Below, in pieces: positions 47,524-59,600 of a stretch of DNA of 64,000 nt. The stretch is taken from contig OZ005614.1 in NCBI GenBank assembly GCA_963930655.1, positions 682,001-746,000 of the forward strand, in the 5' to 3' direction. The position numbers and the translations under genes are program-made. The DNA is from Myrica gale (taxonomy: Eukaryota; Streptophyta; Magnoliopsida; Fagales; Myricaceae). Below the pieces are notes generated by a model that saw only the letters and a program-made list of their open reading frames with translations, was not told where the DNA came from and made no database searches. The first letter of the stretch is position 1, and each line of letters starts with the position of its first letter.

Positions 47524-50500
47524 ATTGTGGTAAGAGGCACTTTTGATTAATCAGGGAGGTTCATGAAGTTCTATGGAGTTCACCCTACCAAATCCGTACA
47601 CCCCGGGAGATACAATTTTCAAAGAATCTGATAAACCATTTATCTTATATTGCTTTTTCTTGCAAGCAACTGATTTTATATATATGAAGAGCTTATAAGA
47701 ATAACCTTAAACAGACTCAAATTAATAGAAAACAAAGGGTTCTACTTACATACACAAACGATTCGAGAGCTGATAATTTCTCAAAGTTGATAAAATGGAT
47801 AAAAAGAAAATGGCATTCTACCAGACTAAACTTTGGGGTCAAAATCCCAATGGTATCATCGCCTAATTAGTTGAGATTCGGATCCTTGTGGATTTTTTGT
47901 ATCACAAAATTGCAAGATCTTTTTGCTCTGAATTAAGCTATCAGTGTACTCTACTCTTGTAGCCACTGGTAATCGAGACACTGAAAATTATGTCTGATAT
48001 CGATCCCTTTTGATCAATATCTCCTATGAAGGTAATAAAGTTTGGACATTCCTGCATGCTTGAAAAACTAATATTGTATACTGCTGCATAGTTAAGTGGA
48101 GATTAAGGCTGAAAATTAATAAAATTGGAAAACAAAAAAAAAACACGAAGGAGAGGCTGCAGATTTCGGGAAGTCATAGAATCTGAACCGTGAAGGAGTA
48201 CACATGTGACACATGTCACTTTTACAGTACCTCTTTTAGGTGCTATATTCGTTAACTATTCCTTTTTCTTATCATTTTTCCTGTTCTTGCTTTTAGGCGT
48301 CCCCTATCTGCTTCGGATAGAGTAGTTCCTTTGAAGCAATAACTAGTACAACGTCGACAGAAGCCAAAAAAAGTATAGTACAGCAGGTCCTAGCAGTACG
48401 TACGTATATGGTTCATACTTTCGTAAGGTTTAAAGGGAGAGCACTGACAAAGCAGGAGTACTACCCCCTTCTAATGGGGGCACAGGCCAGGTTCCATGTA
48501 TTTCGTATAGGACATTCACCAATCTACCCTAAAATGATAACTTGCCGCTCTTCACACCCCATTCCATAAATTGTATGAATTTTCACTTTTTATTTTGTAT
48601 AGTGCGCAAGTACGTGATCTTTAGGTTGTGTTTGTGTTGTAATATTTTTTGTATGAGAATATGTGTTGGTATTGGGTTTAGTGAAAAGGTGAAGAGAGAG
48701 GTAATTTTTATATTTTTTGTAATTTTTTATATTTTTTGATAGGAGAGAGAGATTATATTGAATTATTTTATTAGGAGTGAGATAATATTTTGGGGAAAAT
48801 TATGTTGGCAAACGCAGCCTAATTTTGTCCAGTTTTATTGACGTCATTCAATCAAAACAAGAAGAGCATGCACCTACATATATATAGGTAAAGTTTATTC
48901 ATTTTAAACTACTCAAACATGCGGCCTCTAAAAATTCTATATCGACCGGTGCAAAGCTTCTCATATCAATTGCTATAAAATCTCAACGAGCAGGTTATTT
49001 TTTGGCCAAATAACTATTGCTATAAAAGCTCTTAGAAGTAAATTAGGAATAAAACGATCTTTCGTGCCGGTTATTTTGCCTCTCTTGATAAGGTGTTCAG
49101 ATTTAGCGTTCTGGACGTACGTAATTGAAGGAGGAGGCACAAGAGGATTTTTCACCAGGGCCTTGTAAGTGTTTTTTACCCCACTAGATGCAAGTTGTGT
49201 ATTTGATGAAATGCTTTCAACGTCTGTGTAATGGCGGGAGTAATTTGGATCCACGAGCGATTAACTAAAATCGAAACTTTGAATCAATTAGGAAAAATGA
49301 CTGAAATTTAAAGTTTAACACAGTATTTTGGGATGGGCACATGAAATTTACCTTGTATTTGAAAAATCTGGAAATCTCTTGACTACGATAGCCACTAAAA
49401 CATATATTTTTTTTCAGTACAAGTAGTGTTCAATAGAAATTTAAGAACTCGATCGTGAGTGGGTACGGTGCGCTCTTCGATACCAAAAAAAAAAGTCCTT
49501 GAAGCCAATTTTTATATTGATAAGGTGATTACAAGCTATTTTTTTTAGGAAATTACAATTAATATCAATATCAAGAAAGTTCTAGTTTATTATTTCAGAG
49601 TTATCTCCTAATAAATATTCACTGTTAATAATTAATTACTATATATTATTAATGATAGATTTGAAGATCGCAGCGGAATGTTGATAGTTGAATTAAAGTA
49701 GACCAGACATATTGTCTCTTCCGGATTCGCGTGCACAATTATTGAGAGAGAATTTTAGAGAGAGTTTTGAGAGAGTAACTCTTCAACTTAAAATTTTATT
49801 CTGATTCAATATTATGGGAGATGTATACTCATCTACTGGTGCTGTAATGTGTGATTTGTTTGGAGAGATGCATATCTATATTGAAAAGGAAATGAATCGT
49901 GTACTACTTTTTCATCACAAGAAACGCTAAAGAAAGAGAATCGATCAGGAATGGGCTACTCCAACAAGTGCAGCAAATTGATAAACTAACACTACAGGAC
50001 TGAAATGATTGTATCCACAAGAATTGCAGAGGCCACGCCCAAAAAGCCACTAATGTTGTAGACTATATATGTCTAACTTGTCTGATCTTTTCCATAATCA
50101 AATATACTTGGAGATCATCACTTTAGCTTGAGGGGTGGTTGTCATGCATGGACCACTACGTCGTGAGTGCTAGAAGGTTGACAATCTATCTTAATCAGGG
50201 ATCAAAAGTAAAACGAAATTCTAATTAAATGGGTGGAAATATTGGTGAAAGCCATTTTCACTAATGTGCGGTCGTCCCTTTTCAGTTTTTGGTAAAAACT
50301 AAGAAGGAATTAATGTGTTTGGTGGGGGCTAGCTGCTATACATATGTCTCTATGGTAGCCTTAGGGGACACAGTTATAACTAAGTTATAGGAGGGGCAAA
50401 GCTGGACTGAATTCATGCTAACGACAAAATGGATGGAGAAAAGTATCGAGAGAGGGATCAGATCCACCATTTCCTTGTCTATGATTTGAGGCCCAGAACG

Positions 50501-51750
50501 CAATTTTCGGGGTCAATGGTACTGGATTGTTTACAAAAGTAAAGTCACAAGATATACATGACTTGACAGAGATTATTAATTTATTTTTTCTTGGCGACTT
50601 GACAGAGATTACTTTTTGTTCTGAGAATCCTGCTTTTATTCTTTAAAAACGGCCATTGTTTATGAGCCAAAGCTTAAGGTAATGAATATATTCGGTTTTG
50701 TTGTGTTGTTGTAGGGCTGAGATTCTTCATCACAAACAAAGATTACGATCGATATGAATAGTACCTTAATATATGCCGTATCAAAGCATTATATACTCCA
50801 ACCATAAGGCGAGGTCAGGAGGGGCTTTGTATCTAAGGAATCTAGTTCTGCAATCTTATTGTTTTTTTTTTTTGGAAGGCTAAAAAACAAGAGAAGAGAA
50901 CACCATTTGGAACTTTATAACTCCCCATTTGGATCTTTATAACTCCATGGCACCGCACTGAGATACAAGTGGGCCAGTACTGCAACCCCATGCATGTGAC
51001 AAGTTTCAGTTGCTTGCTTTTTTGCATGCGAATTAGTGGGACAATGATTAAGAATATATACATTAAATTAAGGTAGTGAAATATCACGTAATACCCGCTG
51101 GTAGTTTGCCTCCCAAAACTTTTCAAAGGCCGGGATAAGGTAAGCGGCCAGGACGGGAGGGAATTCGATCGGTCCCATGGGTTTGATCAGTATCGTTTTT
51201 GTGGCAGTACAAATCAATTCCAAATGATCAAATTCGATTAATTAATTGTTTTCCTTTACAGGTTTCTGGGTTTCTGATCACTTATTTAAAGCTTTAACTT
51301 AAATGTGTAATTTAGAAGAAAAAAAACTTAATGTGTAACTTTCCCTAATACCCAGAAGAAACTGGTCTTATGGGTGAAAAAAAGGGTTAAATAAAATAAT
51401 GCTTGTATCATATGCAAATAGCAGAACCTGGAGGAAAAAGGCATACTCTTTTCTTGGAGAGGACCGGAAAAAGGGAAAAATCCCCAGTTTTCCTGGATAG
51501 TAGTATTCTTGTGTAGGTTTGCGCAATTAAATATGTGTATAGACTAATGCGCCATTACTGTTCACCTTAGAAGTAATCAATGCCTCGCAATCACAGGAAT
51601 TAGCAGATTATTCCTGCCATGAATGTGGGAGTGGAGTTGCAAGAATATATTAGTGCGGATGACAGATAAAACAGCCAATTACCTTGTGAGCCCCATTCCG
51701 TCTGCTCTCTCTATTGTTAAAACTGTAGCGGTGGATATTAACCACCGAGC
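47524..51750. other. Spacer between the hAT relic and the small TRIM
   Basis: Holds a family A MITE at 48624-48819. Otherwise it is AT-rich with no recognisable gene. Short open frames near 49.0-49.25 kb and 50.85-51.1 kb showed no family resemblance. Confidence 0.5.
48624..48819. mobile_element. MITE, family A copy 4
   Basis: Termini GGTTGTGTTTGTGTTG and CCAACATAA-facing GGCAAACGCAGCC, flanked by TTA and TAA. It is the closest relative of copy 1 in this window, inverted (ggtattgggtttagtgaaaa, gagagagattatattgaatt, taggagtgagataatatttt). Confidence 0.85.
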
Positions 51751-52090
51751 TGTTAGGTGGTCTTGGGCCTTCTCAACCCCAAAAGCTAGCTCAAGAGGTG
51801 AGGTTTTCCCTCACACTTTTAAACTGACCACCAACCCCTTCCACAACCGATGTGGGACAACCCCAACAATCTCCCCCTTACACATCGGGCCCTGGGTTGG
51901 ATGCAGACAACCCGTTTCTCCCATGGACTGTTGGGTCTGAGACTTGTTGGTTAACCTGGGCTCCGATACCAGTGTTAGGTGGTCTTGAGCCTTCTCAACC
52001 CCAAAAGCTAGCTCAAGAGGTGAGGTTTTTCCTCACACTTATAAACTAACCATCAACCCCTTCCACAACCGATGTGGGACAACCCCAACA
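51751..52090 (-). mobile_element. Complete TRIM retrotransposon, 340 bp (fossil)
   Basis: Terminal-repeat retrotransposon in miniature. Two 118-bp LTRs (51751-51868 and 51973-52090), each reading TGTTAGG ... CCAACA on the plus strand, surround 104 bp of internal DNA. An exact 5-bp duplication CGAGC flanks it (51746-51750, 52091-52095). On the minus strand the primer site TGGTATCGGAGCC, complementary to initiator-Met tRNA, follows the 5' LTR, and a purine tract (gggggaga) precedes the other. It encodes no protein, as is normal for TRIMs. The LTRs differ at about five of 118 sites, roughly 4%, which suggests an age of one to two million years at common plant rates. It looks structurally whole. 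Confidence 0.93.
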
Positions 52091-52095
52091 CGAGC

Positions 52096-53562
52096 CTATG
52101 CTATTATTTTAATGCAATGGTCCATCCTGTAATTAGAGAGAGAGAGAGGGGTGTGGTCTGCAAATGACTGATAAAGCGATCATGAGATACATATGGATTG
52201 TGAAATATTCGAGATTTGACAAACTAAGCGATTTTAAAACTTCAAAGTCGTGAAAAATAGTAAAATCTTATCTGATGAGTGAGAATTTAGGCGACTTTAA
52301 TGCAGTGTACTGCAACTTACTAATTGCAAGTAACCCAAGAAACCAAGAACTTTGAACAAGGCATGCATGGTTATGAACCAAAATTCTTGGACTTTTCTAG
52401 ACCTAAATGTTTTCATGAGTGTGTAGCAGGTGTCTGTCTACATCCACTGCATCTAACCGCATAGTACTGTTAATGATCTGGCAATAAGGTTTCTTTTTTA
52501 TTGTCTACTCATCGGTGTTAACCCAGATCCTTCTAAAGACGTTCCAAGGTATTAAATTTGTTCTCAGTACATATGTCGTCTGAAAAAAAAAAATCTGTTT
52601 CCTTCACACTGCAATTTTAATTAGTCTTTTATTTTGCTTCGGTCCTCTATCTCCCCCTTTGTGCGTGCTTATGAGAACGCGTGCTTGATCGGTTAAAGAG
52701 AAGTAGTGTACTTGGGTTAAGGTTGCATCATTTCTAGGTCTTACTGCTACGGAAGGATATCACTTGGGACTTGGGAGCAATTCATTGAGGAAGACACAAT
52801 GACACCAGCAGTTTGAAGGAGAAAGATCCGATCGATCTTTTAGTAAGTTTTTCATCATCAGGAATAATTTGGATAACGATCGAGCGGTGGCTGTGAACTC
52901 AGAAGTCAGATGCACCAACATCAAGCGGAAAAGAGTACAGTATCTCCAACTTCCTCAGCAGTCAGCGTCTATGGCCTGTGGGCAAAAAGTCAAAAGGAAA
53001 GACACTTTTGCTTTCCGAAACCGCACCCCTAGATTCTATAAAGATACGTGACATGATATTGCTCTTTGCAGCAACATTTGACCAATTAAATGGTTATATA
53101 TTGACAAGACATAAAAATAAAAAAATAAATAAAAGTAAAAACAGAAAGAGAAGTAACTCCCTCCACAGAGACCGGGAATTTTGAGTTTCAACGATCCAGA
53201 GAAAATTTGTTATATTTTTTACAGTGAAAAATTATGATTTGATAGGAGAGAGATTATATTGTAATATTTTATTGTGAGAGAGTAAAAATTTTTGTTAAAT
53301 GTTTCATGCAAACACAACCAAAAAGACAATCCACTGACTTTGTGAAACTACCTAAGTGGTGGGCAAATAGATGCTGCGTGGCTAGTGTGTGGGGATTGCA
53401 GCAATAATCACAGAAGTCACAGTTTTGAACTGGTTTATCAAGCAAGTTAGTTTATGCTATGGGATGAATCATATCACGGCCATCTTTTTCGATAAAGTGG
53501 GATTGGCGAGGAATATTATAATATGCATTTCGGAAGATTCCGATCCAATTTTTGTTTCAAAC
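52096..53562. other. Spacer between the two TRIMs
   Basis: A truncated family A MITE ends at 53319. The rest shows no recognisable gene, RNA or repeat. Confidence 0.45.
53196..53319. mobile_element. MITE, family A copy 5 (truncated)
   Basis: The right end CAAACACAACC and the interior gaaaaattatgatttgatag and gagagattatattgtaatat match the family. The left terminus is missing or replaced. Confidence 0.65.
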
Positions 53563-54718
53563 AGTTAGAAATAAAAAATTTAACTTTGATAAGTGAGACA
53601 TCTATTATGAGAATATCCAATTGGATTAATTTTGTTAACTCACTTATATTTAAAATGTTACATAAGGGGGGTTATTAATAACCCAAAAGTCTCACATGCC
53701 CACATTGCCTAAGCAATGTGGGACTACACAATTCTTAACACTCCCCTGCAAACTCGAGGTGGACAAACTGACAAACCTTGAGTTTGGAGTTACAAAAATA
53801 ATTACAGGGAAAATTATAACAAAAATTGTCAGTACAGAGTCGGGAAGTCGCTGGTACTGTGCCGGATGGTTGCCCCAATACTGAGCGGGGAGATTGTTGG
53901 TACTGAGCCGGATGGTTGCCGGTACTAAGCCGGATGATCGCCTGGAGGTAACCGGACTAAAGCCGAAAAACTTGCTCTTATACCATGTTAGAAATAAAAA
54001 ATTTAAATTTGATAAGTGAGACATCCATTACAGGAATACCCAATTGGATTAATTTTGTTAACTCACTTATATTAATTAAAGTGTTTGTTTGTTGAAATAT
54101 TAGGATTTTGGAAATTTTGGGTATTAGGGTTTATGAAAAAGTATAGTATTTTATAGAAAAGTGAGGAGAGAGAATATCTAATTGAATATTATAATATTAT
54201 TTTATAATTTATTGAGGAGATAAATTATTTTATGATTGTTTGGAAATATTGAGGGGTGAAAATATTGGAAAACAAACGCCCCAAAATGTTACATTAGGGG
54301 GGTTATTTATAACCCAAGAGTCTCACATACACAATTCTCAACACTCCTCGCAAACTCAAGGTGGACAAACCGACAAATCTTGAGTTCGGAGTTACAAAAA
54401 TAATTACAGGAAAAATTATAACAAAAATTGTCAGTACTGAGCCGGGAAGTCGCCGGTACTGAGCCGGATGGTCACCGGTACTGAGCCGGGAGAAAGCCGG
54501 ATGGTCGCCAGGAGGTAACCTGACTAAAGCCGAAAACCTTACTCTGATACCATGTTAGAAATAAAAATTTTAACTTTGATAAGTGATACATTCATTATGG
54601 GAATACCCAATTGGATTAATTTTGTTAACTCACTTATATTTAAAATGTTACATAAGGGGAGTTATTTATAACCCAAGAGTCTCACGTGCTCACATTGTCT
54701 ACTACACAATTCTCAACA
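53563..54718 (-). mobile_element. Tandem TRIM retrotransposon with three LTRs (fossil)
   Basis: Order: LTR 53563-53740, internal 53741-53985, LTR 53986-54343, internal 54344-54552, LTR 54553-54718. The LTRs read TGTTAGAAATAAAAA ... CTCAACA on the plus strand. On the minus strand a Met-tRNA primer site (TGGTATCAGAGTAAGG-like) borders the right-hand and middle LTRs. The internal parts carry short GAGCCGG-type repeats and encode nothing. The middle LTR is interrupted by a family B MITE. The outer flanks caaac and caagc nearly match. LTR-internal-LTR-internal-LTR is the product of unequal recombination between LTRs. The repeats have diverged visibly, so it is older than the TRIM at 51.75 kb. Confidence 0.88.
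54079..54282. mobile_element. MITE, family B copy 2, nested in the middle TRIM LTR
   Basis: Termini GTGTTTGTTTGTTG and AAAACAAACGCCCC around an AT-rich body matching copy 1 (aaaagtgaggagagaga, aatattataatattatttta, ttgaggggtg). It interrupts the middle LTR at a TTAA-rich site, so it inserted after that LTR existed. Confidence 0.85.
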
Positions 54719-54782
54719 CAAGCTATATGAGAAGGAATTGTAGAATTTTGCAAGAGTATTTCATTGGCAGATTAATGTGACT

Positions 54783-54955
54783 GGGTGGGTTTGTGTTGTA
54801 AAATTTTTGGTATTGAGTTTAGTGAAAAATTGAAGAGAGGTAATTTTTTATATTTTTTGTAGTGAAAAGTTATGATTTGATGAGAGAGAGATTATATTGT
54901 AGTATTTTATTGTAAGAGTGAAAAATTTTGTAAAATTTTTCATGTAAACGCACCC
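54783..54955. mobile_element. MITE, family A copy 6
   Basis: Begins GGGTGGGTTTGTGTTG and ends GTAAACGCACCC. The interior ggtattgagtttagtgaaaa and gagagagattatattgtagt match the family. It lies only 65 bp from the end of the tandem TRIM. Confidence 0.8.
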
Positions 54956-56647
54956 TCACGTAGTCTATATTATCACATAACAGAATAGGTAATCCAAGGC
55001 CTTCCTCCCTCCTATGAACTCAGGGTGTATATAAACTGAAGCTCTGGGTTTCTTGTTCGAGTCAATCGAAAAAAGTTGATAACGTCCTCGACATATAATA
55101 TTTCTCCCGCAGCATGAATACTCCAGGAAGAGGGATGTTATCATTTTGCAGTTTGTAATTTTGTATATATATATATATATCATCGAGAAAGAACTTGTGT
55201 ATCCTCTCTCCGTGTCTTTTCCTTTTGTTCCCCTGTGGGTAGTGTTCTTTTGATATGGCCATGTGTGACTGCCAAAATGAAAGCTTTTCAAAGGGTCCAC
55301 AGGCCCATATATTCTACAGAGATAGATAGCACATTTGGGCTCCAGTGGACTAGTTCAATAGAACACTTTTAACTGGCTGTCGAGTTCAGCTCATAAACAA
55401 CCTATTTAAACCCCATTGTGAGATTCATTATATAGGATCCAAGAAGGTTAACCTTCTATGGTTGTGTGTTGAGTGTTAAAATTTTGGGAAGGTATTAGAA
55501 TCGGTGAAAAAGTGAAAAGAGATAATTTGAGTGAATTTTTTTTATATATTTTTCAGAGTGAAAATTAATGATTTAATGTGAGAGATTTTATTGTAATTAT
55601 TTTATTATGTTAAAAGTTTTGGGAGGCTAAAATTTTACTAATCAAACACAGCATAATACTTATCCCATAGAATTAAAACCTTCTAAACTATAAACCCAAT
55701 AGAAAGCCCAAGAAAAAAAACCCCTATAAAAGACTTTTTCTGTTTTTTTTATTTCTTTTTGGTTGATGGGGGTGTTTCGAGATTTCCTTCATATGAACTC
55801 TTTGTCCTGCAAAGGACTACCTTTTCTTCTGGATGCTCTGTTTTTCTTTTCCTGAAATGCACGTTCGAAAATTGCAGACAATTTACCATCACTCAAGAGT
55901 CCGTCCTTGATTACCACTTCATTTGCACTTTGCCACCCCCATACTATTATCATTGGCAAATTGTCCTCAAACTACCAATCTTTTAAAAGTTACCCTCAGA
56001 TCTACACATTAGATCATACTTTCGGACAACTTCGAGAAAAATAAAAGATCGTTTAAAGAGGTCAATTATCAAGTATAGTAGTTTGGAGGGCAGAAAGCCA
56101 ATAGCATAGGTTGAGGGTGGTAGCAGTGTAATTTGTACCATTTATAATAGTTCTATTTTTTTCTTTTCACATTCGATTTGTGCGCTTTTATCTAATCTCT
56201 TTCCTTAGACATCATTACAGAAGAAATTTTTGTGCTTAGAAAGACTCGGTACGCAAACTTTTGTTACAGTCGGCTTCCCACAAAAAATTCTCCAGAAAGT
56301 TGGAAAACGATTACACTGCCCTACGGAAAGCATTTTTTTTAGACAGATCTAACAAATGTTTTCTACGACTGCTCCCAAACAATGTAAATTATACCATCTA
56401 AAACAAGAATGACGAGCAAAACTAACAAAACCCTAAAACCACTATACGCTAGGCTACCTGTGGATAACAAACTAGTGATAATCTGGGAATTATGTCAAAA
56501 GATGATGAAGAATGCCTAATTTATAGCTTACTGTTAACTGCGCTGCTCAGATATCGAGGATAGCTACAGAAGATGGCGGTCGGAAGATTTAACTATTATG
56601 GGTTGGGGGGGGGGGTGAGAGATTCAGAGCAAGTAGCAGGCAAATTA
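54956..56647. other. Spacer before the PDS5-like gene
   Basis: Contains a short (TA)n run near 55163 and a family A MITE at 55460-55652. The last few hundred bases should be the 3' UTR of the PDS5-like gene, which ends at 56648 on the minus strand. A G run lies at about 56604-56615. No other gene was recognised. Confidence 0.5.
55460..55652. mobile_element. MITE, family A copy 7
   Basis: Begins GGTTGTGTGTTGAGTG and ends CAAACACAGC. The interior is more diverged than in the other copies (gagattttattgtaattatt), so this is an older member. Confidence 0.65.
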
Positions 56648-59600
56648 TCAACTTCTAGCTCCCCTCCGCCGCTTCTTCCCTGGCTTGGAGCCAGTTCCCT
56701 GTGCTTTTGATGAATTTGGCGACTTCCCCTTCATACTATCAGGCACCTTTGCAGAATCAGTCGAGTTGTCCTCTATATCCTCGCTGTCTTTTGCCTTTGA
56801 TGAACCAGCAGATTTCTTCACCTTACCACTACCATTAGCACTGGACTTGCCACCACTTTTAGGGGGTTTTCCCATGGAAAAGGAGGCACTCTTGGGTGTT
56901 TCCTGCTTGGACTTGGTGGAAGCTCTGTGTGCGCTGGTATTTTCATCCTTTAATTTGCTGGTCTTGGGCATGTCAGGATCATTGTTCTTGGATTTTGCAG
57001 CCAATTTGGGAGTAGCATCAACTGATTTACTACTGCCACTTCTAGGTGTATGATCCTTGGATTTGCCACTGTGGACCTCTGATTTCCTTACAGTCTTGGG
57101 GGATTCATCTTTAGACTTCCCATCAACTTTACTGCCATCATGGAATTTCCGAGCAGAAGTAGAAGATGTACCTTTAGATTTGCTTGAGGAAGCACTTCCG
57201 CTCCTAGAGAGTAAAGTTGAACTCTTAGAAGCCGACAAAAAATCAACACCATAGAATTGATCAATTAAAGTTCACTCACTTTTTGTGTGCAGCATCCATC
57301 TTTCCTTGCTTAGTCGGCTCATCGGGGATTGTTTTTGCTTTCTTCTTTGAAGGCCTGGTAATTAAGATTTTTTTAAAAAAAAAACAAAAACAAAAGTAGA
57401 TGTTACAAAGGCCAAAGAACCAACTGTAAATGGAGGGGGAAAACCAGAAAACAGAAGGAGCCTAACATTTAAGCCACTTGGGATAAAGGACACTATTAAA
57501 CGTAGGCATGCAATAATGTAATGAAAAGCTCACAAAACCAAAAGAATTTCGCCACCAAACCTGAGAGTTTTTATTATGAAAAATCTGGACTGCAAGGAAA
57601 CCAACTAAGCAGCAACACAAGGGGGGGAAAGAAGAGATAGAACTTCAACAAGCATTATCGACAATATTTAAATTTCCTGATATAAATTGACAGGGACAAG
57701 AAAATCTTGAATTCGCATTTCAAGGAATTGAAAAAAGTACTAACTCCATTATAGACTCAGTGGCATACTGCGTACGTACCACCATTTGGAACCGCATCAA
57801 AAGAGGCAAAGCAGACTTGATAATTTCCATTAACTCAATGTCCCGTGTCCCATATGACTCATTTGTCAGTAAATTTATCATAGTACAACAGCACACACCG
57901 TGATATGAGAATCAATAAATGCAACAAAAATTAGCCAATCGTGCAATTTAGTTTTGGACAAAGGAAATTGGATACCGAGCACAGATGATGCAGAAATTAA
58001 ATGTAATGCAACGGTTCCTGATTTTCAATAACAAGTGAGCAATACATACATCTCAGTGGAAGCATCAAGACTCGGGAGCTCAGCTGCTTCCTCCTGTTAA
58101 CATAAGGTATCCGTATCAATCTAGATAAGAAGCAAGTATAAGCTAGAAAAATTTAAATTGGTAAGCGACCCACCCCATCTGACGCACTGTCACATCCAAT
58201 GAACTCCCATTTTTCCTTCTTAAGATTTAATAATTCTTTATCACCATCAGTATATAAGACCTACATAGAATGAGAACGCAAACAAGGTCAATAAATGTAG
58301 AAGTCAACATTAAACATACAAAAACAGTACGAACTTTATTATTGATTAAAAGCCCGTCCAAATTCTTGGTAAAATAAAGGTGGTTGCACCCAAAGGTCAA
58401 CACACATTGTAAAAACAACAAAAAGAAAATTATAGTAACTGGCCTGCATATATGCATCTCACCTTATGTTTCTTTCTTATGGAGTCAAAAGCATCAACAA
58501 CACCTTCATAATACCTGCAAAGATGCAAATAAAATTCTCAATTAGAAGTCCAAACTTCATCCAAAAACAATATAAAAGCAACAAAATGAAAAGAGGTTCC
58601 GTTTGAGGAATGCAAAAAATAAAATTACAATGCTCACAGTATTTAAGGTTGAAACTAGTATGCATATAGCATTTACAGTTCAGAAGATACAAATCATGTC
58701 ATGAGATGTAGCTACAACTCTAAAGAATCGGGACTACAAATTAGTTTTGTAGCCAGGTTCAGGAGCTTGCACAACTGCGTGACAGCCATGATATACAGGA
58801 TAGAATCCATACATCAAATAGACAGGATAGGATCCTCAAGGATCACAATAAAAAATCAGATGTGAAAGCTTCCTGTAATCCAGCTTAGAAGCAAACTGAA
58901 AAAAGAAAACCCACTCTCTTTACCTACTAGTGCCCAGAAAATACACTGCTTACTCAACTTCCAATTAAAACCAAAAGCCATTTGATGATCTCATTCTTCT
59001 TTCAACTTTATTCGTAGATTGAAGTTACCTTTAATGGAGTTACAAAATCCTCTAAACTGCAGTGTGGCTATAATATATCCTGCTAATGAAGTAATACTTT
59101 ACTTTAAAGCTTCATCTCACATGTCTACACCTCTCAAATATCTTACATCTCTCTCTACTATAACGACCAAATTTCTGCCACAATGTACCAGATTTCCACA
59201 AAACACCAAACGTGAAAATAAAACTCCACTGAAACCTAAGGACCAAAAAGCGAATGTGTTCATGGTGAGTAGTTGACAGAATCAAAAGACAACTAGTTGA
59301 AACTTTACAATGTGTCATGAAAGAAACCATGCCATGATTTGAGAAAAATGATTACATGACTAGGAGAAGAGCTATAAAATGATTTCACCCAAACACCCTG
59401 GATCAACACCACAAGAAATGATCCTAGACGAGGAACACACACCGACATCCACACATGCATGCCACCAGCATTCAGCAGCACAAATGAAAAATATCTCCTT
59501 AATTAGCTCAGGAAAAAAGTAGATAAAATACACAGCTTCACAGAAAACCAGCAGTCAAAGAGATCAATTAAAGAAGATCTCCAGCAACAGTTTTTGGGAA

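Noticed and set aside
51623-51940. 105-codon frame on the plus strand near 51.7 kb
   Set aside because: Much of it is TRIM LTR sequence read on the strand opposite to the element.
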